Source of the DNA: Polytrichum commune
Taxonomy: Eukaryota > Streptophyta > Polytrichopsida > Polytrichales > Polytrichaceae
Assembly (NCBI GenBank): GCA_950295325.1
Contig: OX485807.1
Span: 7,628,501-7,692,500 of the forward strand
Direction of reading: 5' to 3'
Length of the DNA stretch: 64,000 nt
Shown here: one piece after another, positions 1 through 10,524 of the stretch
How positions within the stretch are numbered: the first letter of the stretch is position 1
How the letters are laid out: every line of letters begins with the position of its first letter
Translations under genes and position numbers: made by a program
The notes under the pieces: model-generated
The model's input: the letters and a program-made list of their open reading frames with translations, nothing else
Told to the model about the DNA's origin: nothing
Database searches by the model: none

Positions 1-59
1 TGCTAGTAGCTTGCTACAGAATCTTCAACCCAGTTGCCACCCCCGGCTCGCCGCCGAGA

Positions 60-420
60 GAGGGAGAGAGAGGGAGCAAAACCACACACCCCTTAAACCC
101 TCTCCAACTAAAAATAACTCAAGCCTATCCACTAAACCCTCAACCCCTAAATCAACACGGGAAGGCCTCAATTCAAACAATTAAACCCAAGGCCCTTCCT
201 TTTACTTAACACACATACTATCAACTTAATTCAACCAACCCCCTAATGCCACTAATCCTTTAATTAACCACCCCACCTAAGCCTAAGGCCTAAAACATAA
301 TTCCACACCCAACCTCACTCTTTTTATATTTTTTGATGTTTCAATAATGACGTCAAATGCAACTTCAACTAAATTCTAAGCATAAAACAAATGTGAGCCC
401 CCATTTAGGGCTCATAACGA
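60..420. repeat. Degenerate dispersed repeat
   Basis: A CT/A-rich stretch with recurring phrases such as 'aattcaaacaattaa' and a 'cactctttttatatttttt' block followed by 'gggctca'. The same order of phrases recurs at about 45,340-45,880 and more weakly at 46,590-47,245, so this looks like a fragment of one dispersed repeat family. No coding potential was recognised. It could be a decayed LTR or untranslated part of a retroelement. Confidence 0.4.
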
Positions 421-727
421 TCTCCATGTTGAATGGAACTGGAAAAGACGTCGTAGATAGGTTGGTGAGGCCCCTCCGGGGGTCCGGGGGTCCGGGGGTC
501 TTGGCGGTCTGGGGGTTGTCCTCGGATGGTGGGGTGGGGGTTGTCCTTGGCTTGGTGGGTATGGGGGGTTGTCCTTGGTAGGGGTCGGGTCTTGTTTCTT
601 TTACGTGGCAGTGTTTTCACGCCCGAGGGGCCCCACCTCCCCTCTGTGAGGGCGTGTTTTTTCCTTTTGTGGTATTCAATTTTTGGCGTTGGCTCGGTTG
701 GCCTTCTGTCTCAATATATATATATAT
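421..727. other. G-rich unassigned stretch
   Basis: Contains short iterations of 'ggggtccggg' near 475-500 and a (TA)n run at about 716-731. The open frames here are incidental to base composition. Nothing recognised. Confidence 0.4.
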
Positions 728-841
728 ATATCTCAAAGGAAGAGGTTGGCGTTACCTGCCAAGTTGTCAACTACTTCCTGTGCTTTGGTGTTGGCATGTC
801 TACCTTCTGTTTCAAAAAAAAAAACAAAAAAAAACTGGTTG
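728..841 (+). mobile_element. Poly(A)-tailed retroposon, 3' part (third unit)
   Basis: The body around 'ggttggcgttacctgcc' ends in an A-rich tail at about 814-834 and is followed by 'aactggttg'. The same body, tail and downstream flank occur at 28,275-28,381 in unit A, where the insertion has a full target duplication. The 5' part here differs from A, apparently replaced by a (TA)n run. The sharing shows that this locus and unit A descend from one insertion event. Confidence 0.55.
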
Positions 842-854
842 CATTGCAAAAGTG

Positions 855-1391
855 CAAGGTTGTCAATCCCGACGTCATGACGGTATCGTGCCGTCGTGTC
901 GTGATGTGTCGTGTCGTGTCGTGACGGACCCCTCCGTCACGACACAATAGGGTCCACGTAGGGTCAACCTAGGGGGAAGCTAGTAGGGTGGGTAAAATAC
1001 TTACCTTCTTGCCAAGGTGGTGTCCTATGTGGCAGAAAAGGCCGACGTGGACGTGGATATGCCTAGCGCCAGGTAAGCCATTTTGCCATTCTGTTTATCA
1101 TTCTGTTCAAAACAAAGTAGTAAAATATGACTAAGGAGGGTGTGGGGCGGACGGGCGCTAGTAATTTTTTCCCCACTTTACCTCTACTTTGCTGACATGT
1201 CATCACACGTGGACATCTTACATCCTACGTGTCCGAAATGGGGTAATCATGTAATTACACACAGAATTCGGTAAAATTCAAGTCCGTCAGGATAAAGACA
1301 ACATCCGACATAATGTCGTGACGGATACGTGTCGTAACAGGACGACATTATGCCGAGATTAGCCTCCGTCACGACACAATAGACAACCCTG
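855..1391. mobile_element. Non-autonomous hAT-type element (MITE)
   Basis: 537 bp bounded by imperfect terminal inverted repeats: CAAGGTTGTC at the left, and the complement of GACAACCCTG at the right. It is flanked by the perfect 8-bp target duplication CAAAAGTG (847-854 and 1392-1399). CA-plus-G termini and 8-bp duplications are typical of hAT elements. Both ends carry multiple 'cgtgtcgtgacgg'-like subterminal motifs, a known place for hAT transposase binding. No transposase coding sequence is present, so mobilisation in trans is inferred. It sits inside the third duplicated unit and is absent at the matching place in units A and B. Confidence 0.8.
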
Positions 1392-1435
1392 CAAAAGTGG
1401 TAGGGGTCCAATAAGCACAAAGAGATGGGCATCCA
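1392..1435. repeat. Third duplicated unit, fragment
   Basis: The 'gtggtaggggtccaataagcacaaagagatgggcatcca' region matches units A (about 28,388-28,431) and B (about 62,591-62,632). It links the retroposon/hAT segment with the larger fragment beginning at 3,011. Confidence 0.7.
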
Positions 1436-1935
1436 ACTCAATGAACGGGGAGTACCGAACTTTAGTTACGAGCTAGCCGAATTTTTTTGGAGATTTCCGA
1501 ATGAGTTCACAATGATTCGGACGAGGTACCGACTTAAAATTGTTAAGGTCGGAAATTGACCGGTTCAAATGAGAAAATATCGGCAATATAGCTGGTTGAG
1601 GCATCATATTTTAGGATGTTTACCGAGCCAATTTTTAAATTTTAGGCACATAGCCGAAGGGACTAGGGATAGGGCGGAAATTTCTACTAGGGTAATACTA
1701 TAGTCATGACTCATAAGGTCAAGAACCATGGAGGCTAATTAATTTAGGGTTGGTTCCGTTCCCTGGGCCGATTAGGGTTTTGAGGCTCTAAGCACCCAAG
1801 GACCCTCTCTCACGAATATAAGGAGTTTGAGTCCCTTGTGCAAAGTGTCTCACTCCTCTCACTCCTCTACTGGGATGTCTCTTTGTGCTCTTTCGCTACT
1901 GCTCTTTCGCTTCTGTTTGTTTATGCATCCACATG

Positions 1936-2120
1936 CGATCTAGTTGGAGACATATGTTTTGGAGGTCCAGTTCGAAGGTCCAGTTCGGTGCGGCGATCCA
2001 CCTGCGATACAGTTGGTGACATTTGTTTCGGAGGTCCAGGGTGAAGGTCCAGTTTGGAGGTTCAGTTCGGTGCGGCGATCCACTCCGATCCAGTCGGAGA
2101 CATTTGTTTCGGAGGTCGTG
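1936..2120 (+). repeat. Short tandem repeats with 'ggtccagttcgg' core
   Basis: Two to three imperfect copies of a unit containing 'gttggagacatttgtttcggaggtccag' and 'ggtgcggcgatccac'. The unit is about 80 bp and varies in length. Open frames on both strands through this block reflect the repetition and are not taken as genes. Confidence 0.6.
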
Positions 2121-2674
2121 AATCTCTTGAAATCTTGTAGATAAGTCTTGAAGAGTAGGAAACAAATTTGTGCGGAACCAATGCTCGTCTCTTGGATCTC
2201 TTGAATCTCTCACAACGATTCTTGAATCTCCTAGATCTCTCATAGCGATTCTGAGACTTCACATTGACATCACACTGCAGTTTTGTGCATGGCGCCATGA
2301 AGTACAGAGCGTGGGATGAAGTTTGGGGTCTAGGCTTTAGGATTTAGTGTCCAAAATTTAATAAAAACACAAGTGTGAAACATACTTGGGAGTAAAAATT
2401 TGGAAGCTGTGCTTAGAATTGCTTTAGAGGGACCAAATGAAAATTTTGATAATATTATTGAAGACGCAATTCCTTTGTGGAAAACTAGAACCAAATACCG
2501 GTTTTTATATACTAATCCTTCACGTTATGTGTCTTCTGCAAGTGATGCATCTTGTTCAGTAAGTTCAACAATGTTTTCTAATTATGAGGATACGGATGTT
2601 TAAAAATTGCATGTATTGTTGTACTAACTAGCCTCTAAATAATGTATGAACCCTTTTTGGATTTACATATTTTT

Positions 2675-2745
2675 TAAAGGCTATATCCTTGGCCCCAAGT
2701 TGGTGGGGGCTTGGCAAGGTTCAAATCCTTCCAAGGATACTTGGA
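2675..2745 (+). repeat. Possible tRNA-derived SINE head
   Basis: 'ttggccccaagttggtggg' resembles a pol III A box, and 'ggttcaaatcc' 20 bases downstream matches the B-box consensus. No clear tail or target duplication was found, so this may be only a fragment. Confidence 0.3.
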
Positions 2746-3010
2746 TTTTCTATCAACACAAATTCACCCCTTTAAAAGCATAACACCAATTTTTGTTTAC
2801 AATATTTAAAAAAACAAATCCGACATATAATACAAATCTTCGGAAACATACCGAAATGAAATTGAGAAAGTCGGAAAATTACCGAATGGTAAAGTTAAAT
2901 ATCGGTTTTTAACTGAGAATAAAAATTGGATTTAGGTAGCTTCCGAGCAAAAAAATAAAAGTCCGAATGTCTTTATGTACCGATTTTTGTATAAAACTCC
3001 CCGGACTGTG

Positions 3011-3740
3011 ATCCAGCCGCAGCAATTACGTAATTAGTAGCTCTGGATTCCTGCAGGTGCAGAGGCTGCATGCCTGGCCATGAATTATGATGACGTGATG
3101 TAACTTACAGCAGATCCCTTACCGATTATCCCTTACCGATTATCCCTTACCGATTACGCCAGTTACAGCGCACCCCCACCCTTCGAGCTACAAACGGACC
3201 TCTACCATCCACTGGGAATAATTTCAAATTTCAAGAGACTGAGGAGCATTGGCTACAACCATTGCAGTGACGAAGCCACACATGGATGACTGTAGAAATT
3301 TTCACTCAAATCTATACACATTCAACCAAAAGTTGGCAATTTCATCCAGAATGTCTGATTTTCAGGAATATTCTAGCTATTTCATCCACCAAAACCATGA
3401 AATAATCACACACAAATTTTTATTTTTTAAATTTTTATTTTGAAAATCACAGGCACATAGCCACTGCTGCCATCGGCTTTTTAGTTATAGGTAAGGCTAT
3501 GCGTTGGATTCTTAGGTGAATATGGGGCTTGCTTGAGGGTCGATCCATTTTGTTGAAGATCACAACCTAAGGGCCTACCAATCATAAAACATTTTTGTAG
3601 ATTTTGTTTGCTAGTTTCATATTAGATGGACAAATGCAATGGTGTTACACAACAATTCCTCCGAAGTCTTTGGTGAACAATTATGGCATGGAGCCTATTG
3701 GCATGGTTTTACAACCTTTTAGGGTAAGCTCACAATGAGT
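3011..3740. repeat. Distal edge of a third duplicated unit
   Basis: From 'atccagccgcagcaattacgtaatt' to 'acaaccttttagggtaagctcacaatg' this follows the ends of unit A (28,426-29,385) and unit B (62,628-63,477). About 160 bp present in A and B is missing after 3,157, and 'cccttaccgattat' is triplicated exactly at that junction. The receptor-kinase gene of this unit would lie to the left, outside the window or destroyed. Homology with A continues slightly further right than with B. Confidence 0.8.
3116..3157 (+). repeat. 14-bp triplication at a deletion junction
   Basis: Three head-to-tail copies of CCCTTACCGATTAT; the last ends in C. Units A and B have a single copy followed by about 160 bp that is absent here. 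Confidence 0.9.
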
Positions 3741-5519
3741 GCTCCATCCTTCCGCAAAGTCCACATACAATAGAGAAATTCTTATTATCTATCAATTTTG
3801 TTACAGAAGGGCCTCTCTGAAAAATGTATTGAATCACTACATCTAGAGAACTGAAAACCAATTCGAAAGAGAGAGTCTTATGACATAATTGGTGGACAAC
3901 ACGACTTTAAGATGTATGGAAACTTTGAAAAAGGATGGAACATGTAACGTTGCTTTAAGAAGTCCAAAAAGATGATGGTAGAGGTCTATTTGGGGCTCCA
4001 TATGCCCTTAAAACTGAGTCAGTTTAGTTCGAAAAATGATTGGTTCAAGTTCCAGACTTTAGACAAATCGCCGATCATTTTGAAGGAATCTCTAGATTAT
4101 ACCTTGAATTAATAAAGGAAAACTGAAAAATGTCGTCCTGTAACCGGTTGGACTTGGAAACACTTGGATCTCGATCAATTTCCCAGGACACTGGTGCCGG
4201 CCCCTCAGGTCCAGAGAATATCATCCAGGGGCCTTTTCTCATGAAATTCATACCCTTACCCTTTAAATCACTATGTAGAAGGAAGTAGATTCAATTTCCT
4301 GAAAGTGCGTAACTGTGCTGTAACCACAGTAGTTTCGATATACAGACACTCATTGAACGCCAGTAAGCACTTCCTTATGAAATCAAATTAGTAGATTGAA
4401 GGAGGAGCCTTCACAGACAACTCTTTGAGTGGCAAGTCTGGTCGTGGTTGTGCACATTGATCAGTGGACAAGTGGAAGCAGAATTTTTTTTTGCTGTTGT
4501 GCCCCGCTTCATGCGGCTCATAGTTTTATTGGGTTCTTATTTTGTTTTGTCGTATTGTGCTTGTGGCTAGCTATCCAACTCAGTTTGACCAGGTGATATT
4601 CTTTCTTCACCCCAAATGCCGTTGTGCAAGAGTCTACAAAATCCACTTATCTTGGTATACTTATCTTGGTATATCTTCAGAGAAGTATTTTTGTTTGATT
4701 TTGTCACGACCCCATGTTGGGTGCTAAAAGTCAGATTTCTCGTGTCAATCAGGTAAAGTCCATAAATGGAAAGCATTTTTGTACAGTGATTTAGACTCCT
4801 TCTCGCTTTGTCCTTAGATGAATAAGATTAAGTGCGTGCTCTACAATCGAGACTTATATGAAATCTTCACACCAAGTCTTTTGATATTATATGTAGTTCC
4901 TCTCAACTAAACTCTATTCACTTCATGATGAGCTTCACATAATGGAACATGCTTTCATTTACATGCTTTGGGCAACCAATCTTGGTAGGGAACCTTCATT
5001 TTTTATTTGAATTTTTGCTCAAACGTCCAAAACCCAACATGCTTGTAAAATTGACTTGCAGAGTCTTTGACTTCTTGTTGAGATGTTGGTAGCATACTGT
5101 TTGGAAGTTGTTGTTTGGCTATCAATTTTCTACTAGTGGCCGAAGGTTTGGGCCCATCTTCAACCACAAATCTGGCACCTCCTACAATGGAGACAAAGAA
5201 TTTAGTATGGAGTCTAGTGTAAGTTTTGTATGACAATAATTGTCCATTATGATTTCACTAGGGTAGATGAGGCTAATTCGGTTAGCTTCCTTCACCAAAC
5301 CCCTATTTTTGGCTCCTAATCAGAATTACAGTCATTTTAATTCAGTGGGTGAGTAATACATGGTGATTTAACCGACAACTTGATGATATTTGAGTTAGTC
5401 ACTTTTGCAAAAGTCAAACTACACCCACCATCCTTCATAATGAGGAGTGTTATCCACCAAGCTATGACACACTTGATTTTCGTGGTAGAGGTGGGCAAAT
5501 TAGGAGGCTACATGTATAT
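3741..5519. other. AT-rich intergenic stretch
   Basis: No gene, RNA or clear repeat recognised. A minus-strand frame at 5236-5003 (77 codons) has no similarity I know and no splice or start context to support it. Confidence 0.4.
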
Positions 5520-6150
5520 GGGGAGGTCACTGACGAAAACCATAAAAACAACGTTCGATAAAAAATAAGGTCTAATATATTCATTGTAGATAAATTTTAC
5601 AAAAAATGTACATATAATATAGGGGTTTTTAAATAATGAAACATGTTTACATGTCAAATACCACCTATAATGGCCTCTTTTATGTAGTATGTACATGTAA
5701 AATATCATGGAAACAATTACTAGGGGTAGCGGGTCTAGGGTAGAGTTTGTGTTAGTGGACAAAAGAGATAATTTTTTTGTTGAAAAAGCTTGGATGGATG
5801 ACTTCGCAAGCTAGCTACCTTGAACATTATTGAACCAACGTATCCAATGTGAAGTTAATGTTCTCTACCTACATGCCAGGAGGAAAAAATTTAGCATGTT
5901 GTTTGAATTGCAATCTTCTTTCCAATTTTCTTTGATAGTTAAAGTAATATAGGGTACTTTTAAATGATTCCAAAAAAAATTATAAAAATTGATAGGGTGT
6001 ATTAAAATATAAGAATTTACCTTTATTTTGAAAAATACCATACCTTATAGTTTTTTTTTACAAGGTAAATAACCCCCCGATAAATAAGTCATGAGCACAC
6101 ATGTATGCATTAATATAAGAGGGAGTGACCTCCCCGAGGGCATGTGGTTG
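5520..6150 (+). repeat. Left arm of long inverted repeat
   Basis: Pairs with 8,910-9,529. Similarity is clear but imperfect, with small indels, so the element is not very recent. Confidence 0.75.
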
Positions 6151-6504
6151 TGAGGTGCTAACCAACTTGTTTTGTGGGTATTATATAATGAAAAAAAACA
6201 ATTCGGTAACATTGTATCTTACATATGACGACTTTAGAGACATGACACAACCAATATTGGCATTTAACTTGGTTTTCATTGGCAAATGACACATGTAGAG
6301 TTTGCTAATGATGTTGTTCACTTAGATATATAGATAGATAGAAACTCCGGTCCCTTTTAAGGGGCCGGCGTGAATAAAGTGTCCGTTCATAATGCCAATG
6401 ACCCGATGCCCATTGGACAAGGGGACATTGGGACAATACTACTCTCCCCTTTCGAGGATGGACACTATAGTGACACACTATACTAGTTCCTAGCTAGCCA
6501 CTAG

Positions 6505-6690
6505 TGCCTTGAAGATACCTGACATGGTATCCCCCCAAAGGGCTTTGAGGTACCCATACAACAAGGTCCAAGGACCCCCCCACCATAGTTGGGTGGACTA
6601 AGGTGGTGAGCACCACGCCGGCATGGGGAATAGAACCCACAACCTCCTCATTGGGGGCCATGAGCCCTAACCACCAAGCCAAGGCCTGTG
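6505..6690 (-). repeat. tRNA-derived SINE
   Basis: Read on the minus strand it starts near 'ccacaggccttggcttggtggttaggg', a good pol III A box (TGGCTTGGTGG). About 30 bases later comes 'ttgtgggttctattcccc', close to the B-box consensus. This head-and-body layout is the usual one for plant tRNA-derived SINEs. The 3' end is uncertain. It lies inside the long-TIR element. Confidence 0.55.
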
Positions 6691-7613
6691 GTGCCTGTTG
6701 TTCACTTACACAACATTGAAGGATAAAAGAGTTCCCCCCATAACACCACATTGGGAAGTAGAAAATCTTTGATTCTAGAGCCTAGACCAATACTTTCCTC
6801 AACTCTAATTTCAACAATTTCAAATCGTTTGTGCAATTACTAACATGCTCAAGCTTCTAATGCTCAAATCCATCAGCTGGATGATTCCATAGAGTTGGAA
6901 ATGCCCACATTAGCCTCATCTACCTTGCCATGTTTGGTTCTTGAAATTCTCTCCTAAAATGTGAATAGCGTCGAGCATTGACTTATTGTGCATGTACTAA
7001 AGCTAATTGGTTGCCGGATTTGTAGGTTAGAATAATATTATTCTAACCCTTAATGCCCCTAAGCTATTAAGTATTCTCAAGATCAATTATTTGTATGCTT
7101 GATTTATGATCCATTCATGAAGCAAAATAGTTGGCACAAACTCAAAGGCCATGTCCATATAGTTGTACCTTCTTTATAAGGGCATGAGCTTCATGTACTA
7201 CTAAACATTTCAAAGCAAACAAATAAAAATAGGGGATTGTTGAATCAACCTCACATTGGTTAAAATGACCACAGACACACACATTACGCGGTCACACGAC
7301 CTATTAAAATTTGAAGTTTTCTAGCTATGAGCTGATATATAAAGAAAGAGGAAGGATAGTAGATACCTTGCTCCTCTTCTTGTGTTCAATGAAAAATCAA
7401 AATTTGACAAGTCATGTGACTGCACAACATGGCATTGTGGTCGTTTTAACGAAATATGTGGTCAATTTAACAATCCTCTGAAAATAAATATATAGAATGG
7501 AAATGACATCAACTTCTGTCTATTTGTGATAATTATGTTCATCTTATGGAGATTTATGACATATTCTAAGATGTGTAGAAGAATATGATCATTTGTAGAG
7601 AGTGTGAGAAGTA

Positions 7614-8556
7614 CCGTAGTTTACTAGCAGGTTCGGCAACTTGCTGCCTAATATTTAATTAAAGTTCAAAAAGTAGGTTCGGCACCTAAAAATAGTATAT
7701 TCACATTTTCGGCAATTTTCTCTTTTAATTTTTAAAAATTCGGCTTAAATTCAAATTTAATTTTCTATTTAAGCTTATATCTTGTACATCTCTCTTGCAT
7801 TGAATGACAAGTAAGATGTAAGTGAAGAGATGAAAATGCTCTGTGCTTTATGCAAGTAGAGTGGAGTTGTGTTCAACAATGCATATGGGATATGTAAACT
7901 TTGAGGTGAAGCACCTAGTTAGACTTCATTTTTATAACACGCATAACTTTTGCATAGAGTCTTCAAATGACATAAAATTTGTTGGAGGTGAAAGATTACT
8001 TGATTTCTAAGCTTTTCTTAGACCAACAAAATTCCAAAAAAGTTGATCTTCTATGCACAAATGAGCTCCGAAAAACTGTTATGAACGCATTTTAATTTTT
8101 TGATCTTTACACGGCTGCAATGTTTTGTCCATATCTTTTGCATAAAGACTTATTTTGACACAAAACTTGTTGGAGGTGGAAGAAGGATTGATTTCTCAAC
8201 TTTTTTTAGTTGGACAAAATTCTGTAAAACTTCATCTTCTATGCTCAATTGGACTCCAAAAATTTGTATACAACACATTTGAAAAGCCTCACCTAGAATC
8301 TTGCTACATCTTAACCCATATTCTTTGTGGACTAATGTAAGTGAGCTTGATTACAAAAGGAGCACCTTCTCTCCTTCAAAATTCACATATGCTTCCACTG
8401 TAAGTAAAACTCTATTGAGAAGTAAAAATTTCTTACTTTTCGGCAATTTTGAAAAATAATTAATTTTATATTAGGCAAAAAATGCCAATAATATTCCAAA
8501 AATTTAGGCATCTATTTTTAGAATTATTTTGTGCCGAACCTGCTATTTAACTACGG
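7614..8556. mobile_element. 943-bp TIR element, TA-flanked
   Basis: The termini are near-perfect inverted repeats of about 25 bp: left CCGTAGTTTACTAGCAGGTT, right the complement of AACCTGCTATTTAACTACGG, both continuing into CGGCA motifs. TA flanks both ends (7612-7613, 8557-8558), consistent with a TA target duplication as in Tc1/mariner-type elements. There is no transposase. The interior has two related blocks ('ttgttggaggtggaagaaggattgatttc', 'cttttcttagaccaacaaaattc'). Similar phrases occur at about 10,860-11,000 and 47,580-47,720, at the start of units A and B. Confidence 0.7.
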
Positions 8557-8909
8557 TATTTGTCAATGAAATTGAATACACGTCACTCAATTTTCTATAA
8601 AAATTTATATTTTGTTCCTAAAGAAGGTTATCATGCATACAAAATCATCTATGATTATGTACTAAATCTAATAAAAAAAATGCTACAATTAGCATGACTT
8701 ACACATTATGTTAGTGAAATGTTCTTACAATAAATGATTCTTACTATTTCATTATATTTGATTGATGAACTTTTATTTCCCAAAACTCTTCCATGGAGAG
8801 AAACACCATTCAAGGGTTGAAAGTCAATAGTACATTTCGCCAACATAGTGATTATATTGGGGAATTTATCGCTCAACGATTGGGAGGTTGCGTATGAGCT
8901 TAATAACTT

Positions 8910-9529
8910 GGGGGGGTCACTCTCTCATATATTAATGCATACATGTGCGCTCAAGACTTATTTATTGGGGGGCTATTTACCTTGCATAATATATTACAAG
9001 GTATGGTATTTTCCAAAATAAAGGTAAATGTTTGTATTGCAATACACCCTATTAGTAATTATAATTTTTTGTGGGAATATTTTTAAAATATCCTATTTTA
9101 CTCATGCTGCCAAAAACATTTGAAGAGAAGATTGCATTTCAAACAACGTGTTGAAATTTTCCCTCCCAACGCGTAGGTAGAGAACATTAACTCCACATTG
9201 GATACGTTAGTTCAGTACCGTTCAAGCTAGCTAGCTTGCGAAGTCATCCATCCAAGCTTTTTCAACAGATAATTGCCTCTTTTCACCCACGAGCACAGAC
9301 CCTACCCTAAACCCACTACCCCTAATAATTGTTTCCACGCTATTTTACATGTACTTGCTAGATAAAAGAGGCCATTTTATGTGATGTTATTTTACATGTA
9401 AACATGTTTCACTATTTTAAAACGCCTATATTATATGTACATTTTTTACAAAATTTATCTGCCATGAATATATTAGACCCTATTTTTTATCGCACATTGT
9501 TTCTATGATTTTTGCTAGTGACCTCTCCG
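8910..9529 (-). repeat. Right arm of long inverted repeat
   Basis: Reverse complement of 5,520-6,150. See the element entry. Confidence 0.75.
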
Positions 9530-9641
9530 TGCTTAATAGAAAATTATAAATAGATTTATGGTAAACCCAAATTTATTTTGTAAATTGTCAGTATGAAGTA
9601 AACATGCTTGAACACTCCCCAAAAACATTGATTAGACTGAG

Positions 9642-9664
9642 AAAAAAAAAAAAAAAAAAAAAAA
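9642..9664 (+). repeat. A23 homopolymer
   Basis: Run of 23 A. It could be the tail of a retroposed sequence or, read on the other strand, the T-run at the end of a pol III unit. Confidence 0.9.
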
Positions 9665-9850
9665 CTGCCAACCGAAGCTAAAGTGGTTAGATGAATGATG
9701 TAAGCAACTACAAATTTGTGGGTTTCAAAAACAATAATATGCCCAATTGACCTTAGTAGATGTTCATTGCCAATTTGGGTCAATCTGCTACTCATTTCCA
9801 TATTCTTGAATGTGGAAGGCCAATAATCTAGAATATGAAAGACATAAGGC
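9665..9850 (+). repeat. Possible SINE
   Basis: 'gaagctaaagtggttagatg' resembles an A box, and 'gtgggtttcaaaaac' about 30 bases later a degenerate B box. No target duplication identified. Confidence 0.3.
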
Positions 9851-10524
9851 CTTCCTTGATTTCCTTGGAGTTCCAAGAACACACTCACATGCATTCAAAT
9901 GTATATAATAGTTAGTTTATGCCAATCAATTCATGTATTTAAAGGTGACATAATTTATTCTCTTGTATTCCCAAGACTAACTATGCGGTATTGACAAGTA
10001 ATTGCAAGATCACATGCATGGACATTGAGCGTAGGATCTTCATTCATGGGTATCTATTGCAAAATTGAATGTAAATCTCATTTTTATTCCAATTGAGAGG
10101 ATAACTTGTTGATGGTGCACATGAGGACAATGTATATAATTCCTTGATGAGAATCTTGGAGAAAGGTGGGGGTAGGCAAGTTAGTGATATAATTGTAAAG
10201 AGGTTCTTGTGTATTGGAGCAGCTGATGTTAAATTATTTGATGCTAATTTGTTGGCTTTGTCTGTATGACAAAGACTATGCATCAACTTCTTCGTTTCAA
10301 GCGCAAATTTCCTAACCACTTTGCGTTCACACTTGGACATTACTTGTTCTTGTTATTTTTGGTCCACTTTATTTAATGTGAATGTTAAGTATAGTTTTTA
10401 TATATATATATATATATATATATAATTGCTCCCTAAATGTATTGAAAGAAATCTAGTAAACTACAAAGTGAGCAAAGTGGACAACTACAATTATAGTCTT
10501 TCATAGTAAACGACAAAGCCTCAT
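9851..10524. other. Intergenic, no gene seen
   Basis: AT-rich sequence ending at the start of duplicated unit A. Contains a (TA)n microsatellite at 10,399-10,424. Open frames here have no recognisable content. Confidence 0.4.

Larger units (their letters stand above)
1436..3010. mobile_element. Unclassified 1.6-kb insertion with 5-bp target duplication
   Basis: Compared with units A and B, the third unit is split after 'gggcATCCA' and resumes with 'ATCCAgccgcagcaatt'. This gives a 5-bp duplication (1431-1435, 3011-3015) around 1,575 bp. The ends share only a short inverted motif, GGGGAGT near the left and ACTCCCC near the right. Inside are a TATAAGG-like box near 1,820, an imperfect tandem repeat at 1,936-2,120 and a tRNA-like segment at 2,675-2,745. 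A 5-bp duplication fits an LTR-type integrase (solo LTR), but the expected TG...CA ends are not clear. No transposase frame was recognised. Confidence 0.6.
5520..9529. mobile_element. Long-TIR (Mutator-like or foldback) element
   Basis: The left part (about 5,520-6,150) returns as reverse complement at about 8,910-9,529. For example 'aagcttggatggatgacttcgcaagctagct' in the left arm is mirrored by 'agctagcttgcgaagtcatccatccaagctt' in the right. Outer ends are close: left GGGGAGGTCACTGACG, right the complement of CTAGTGACCTCTCCG. Arms of over 600 bp are typical of Mutator-like elements and foldback transposons. No transposase frame remains in the interior and no 9-bp target duplication is obvious. 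The interior contains a SINE and a separate 943-bp element, so it is nested. Confidence 0.7.
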
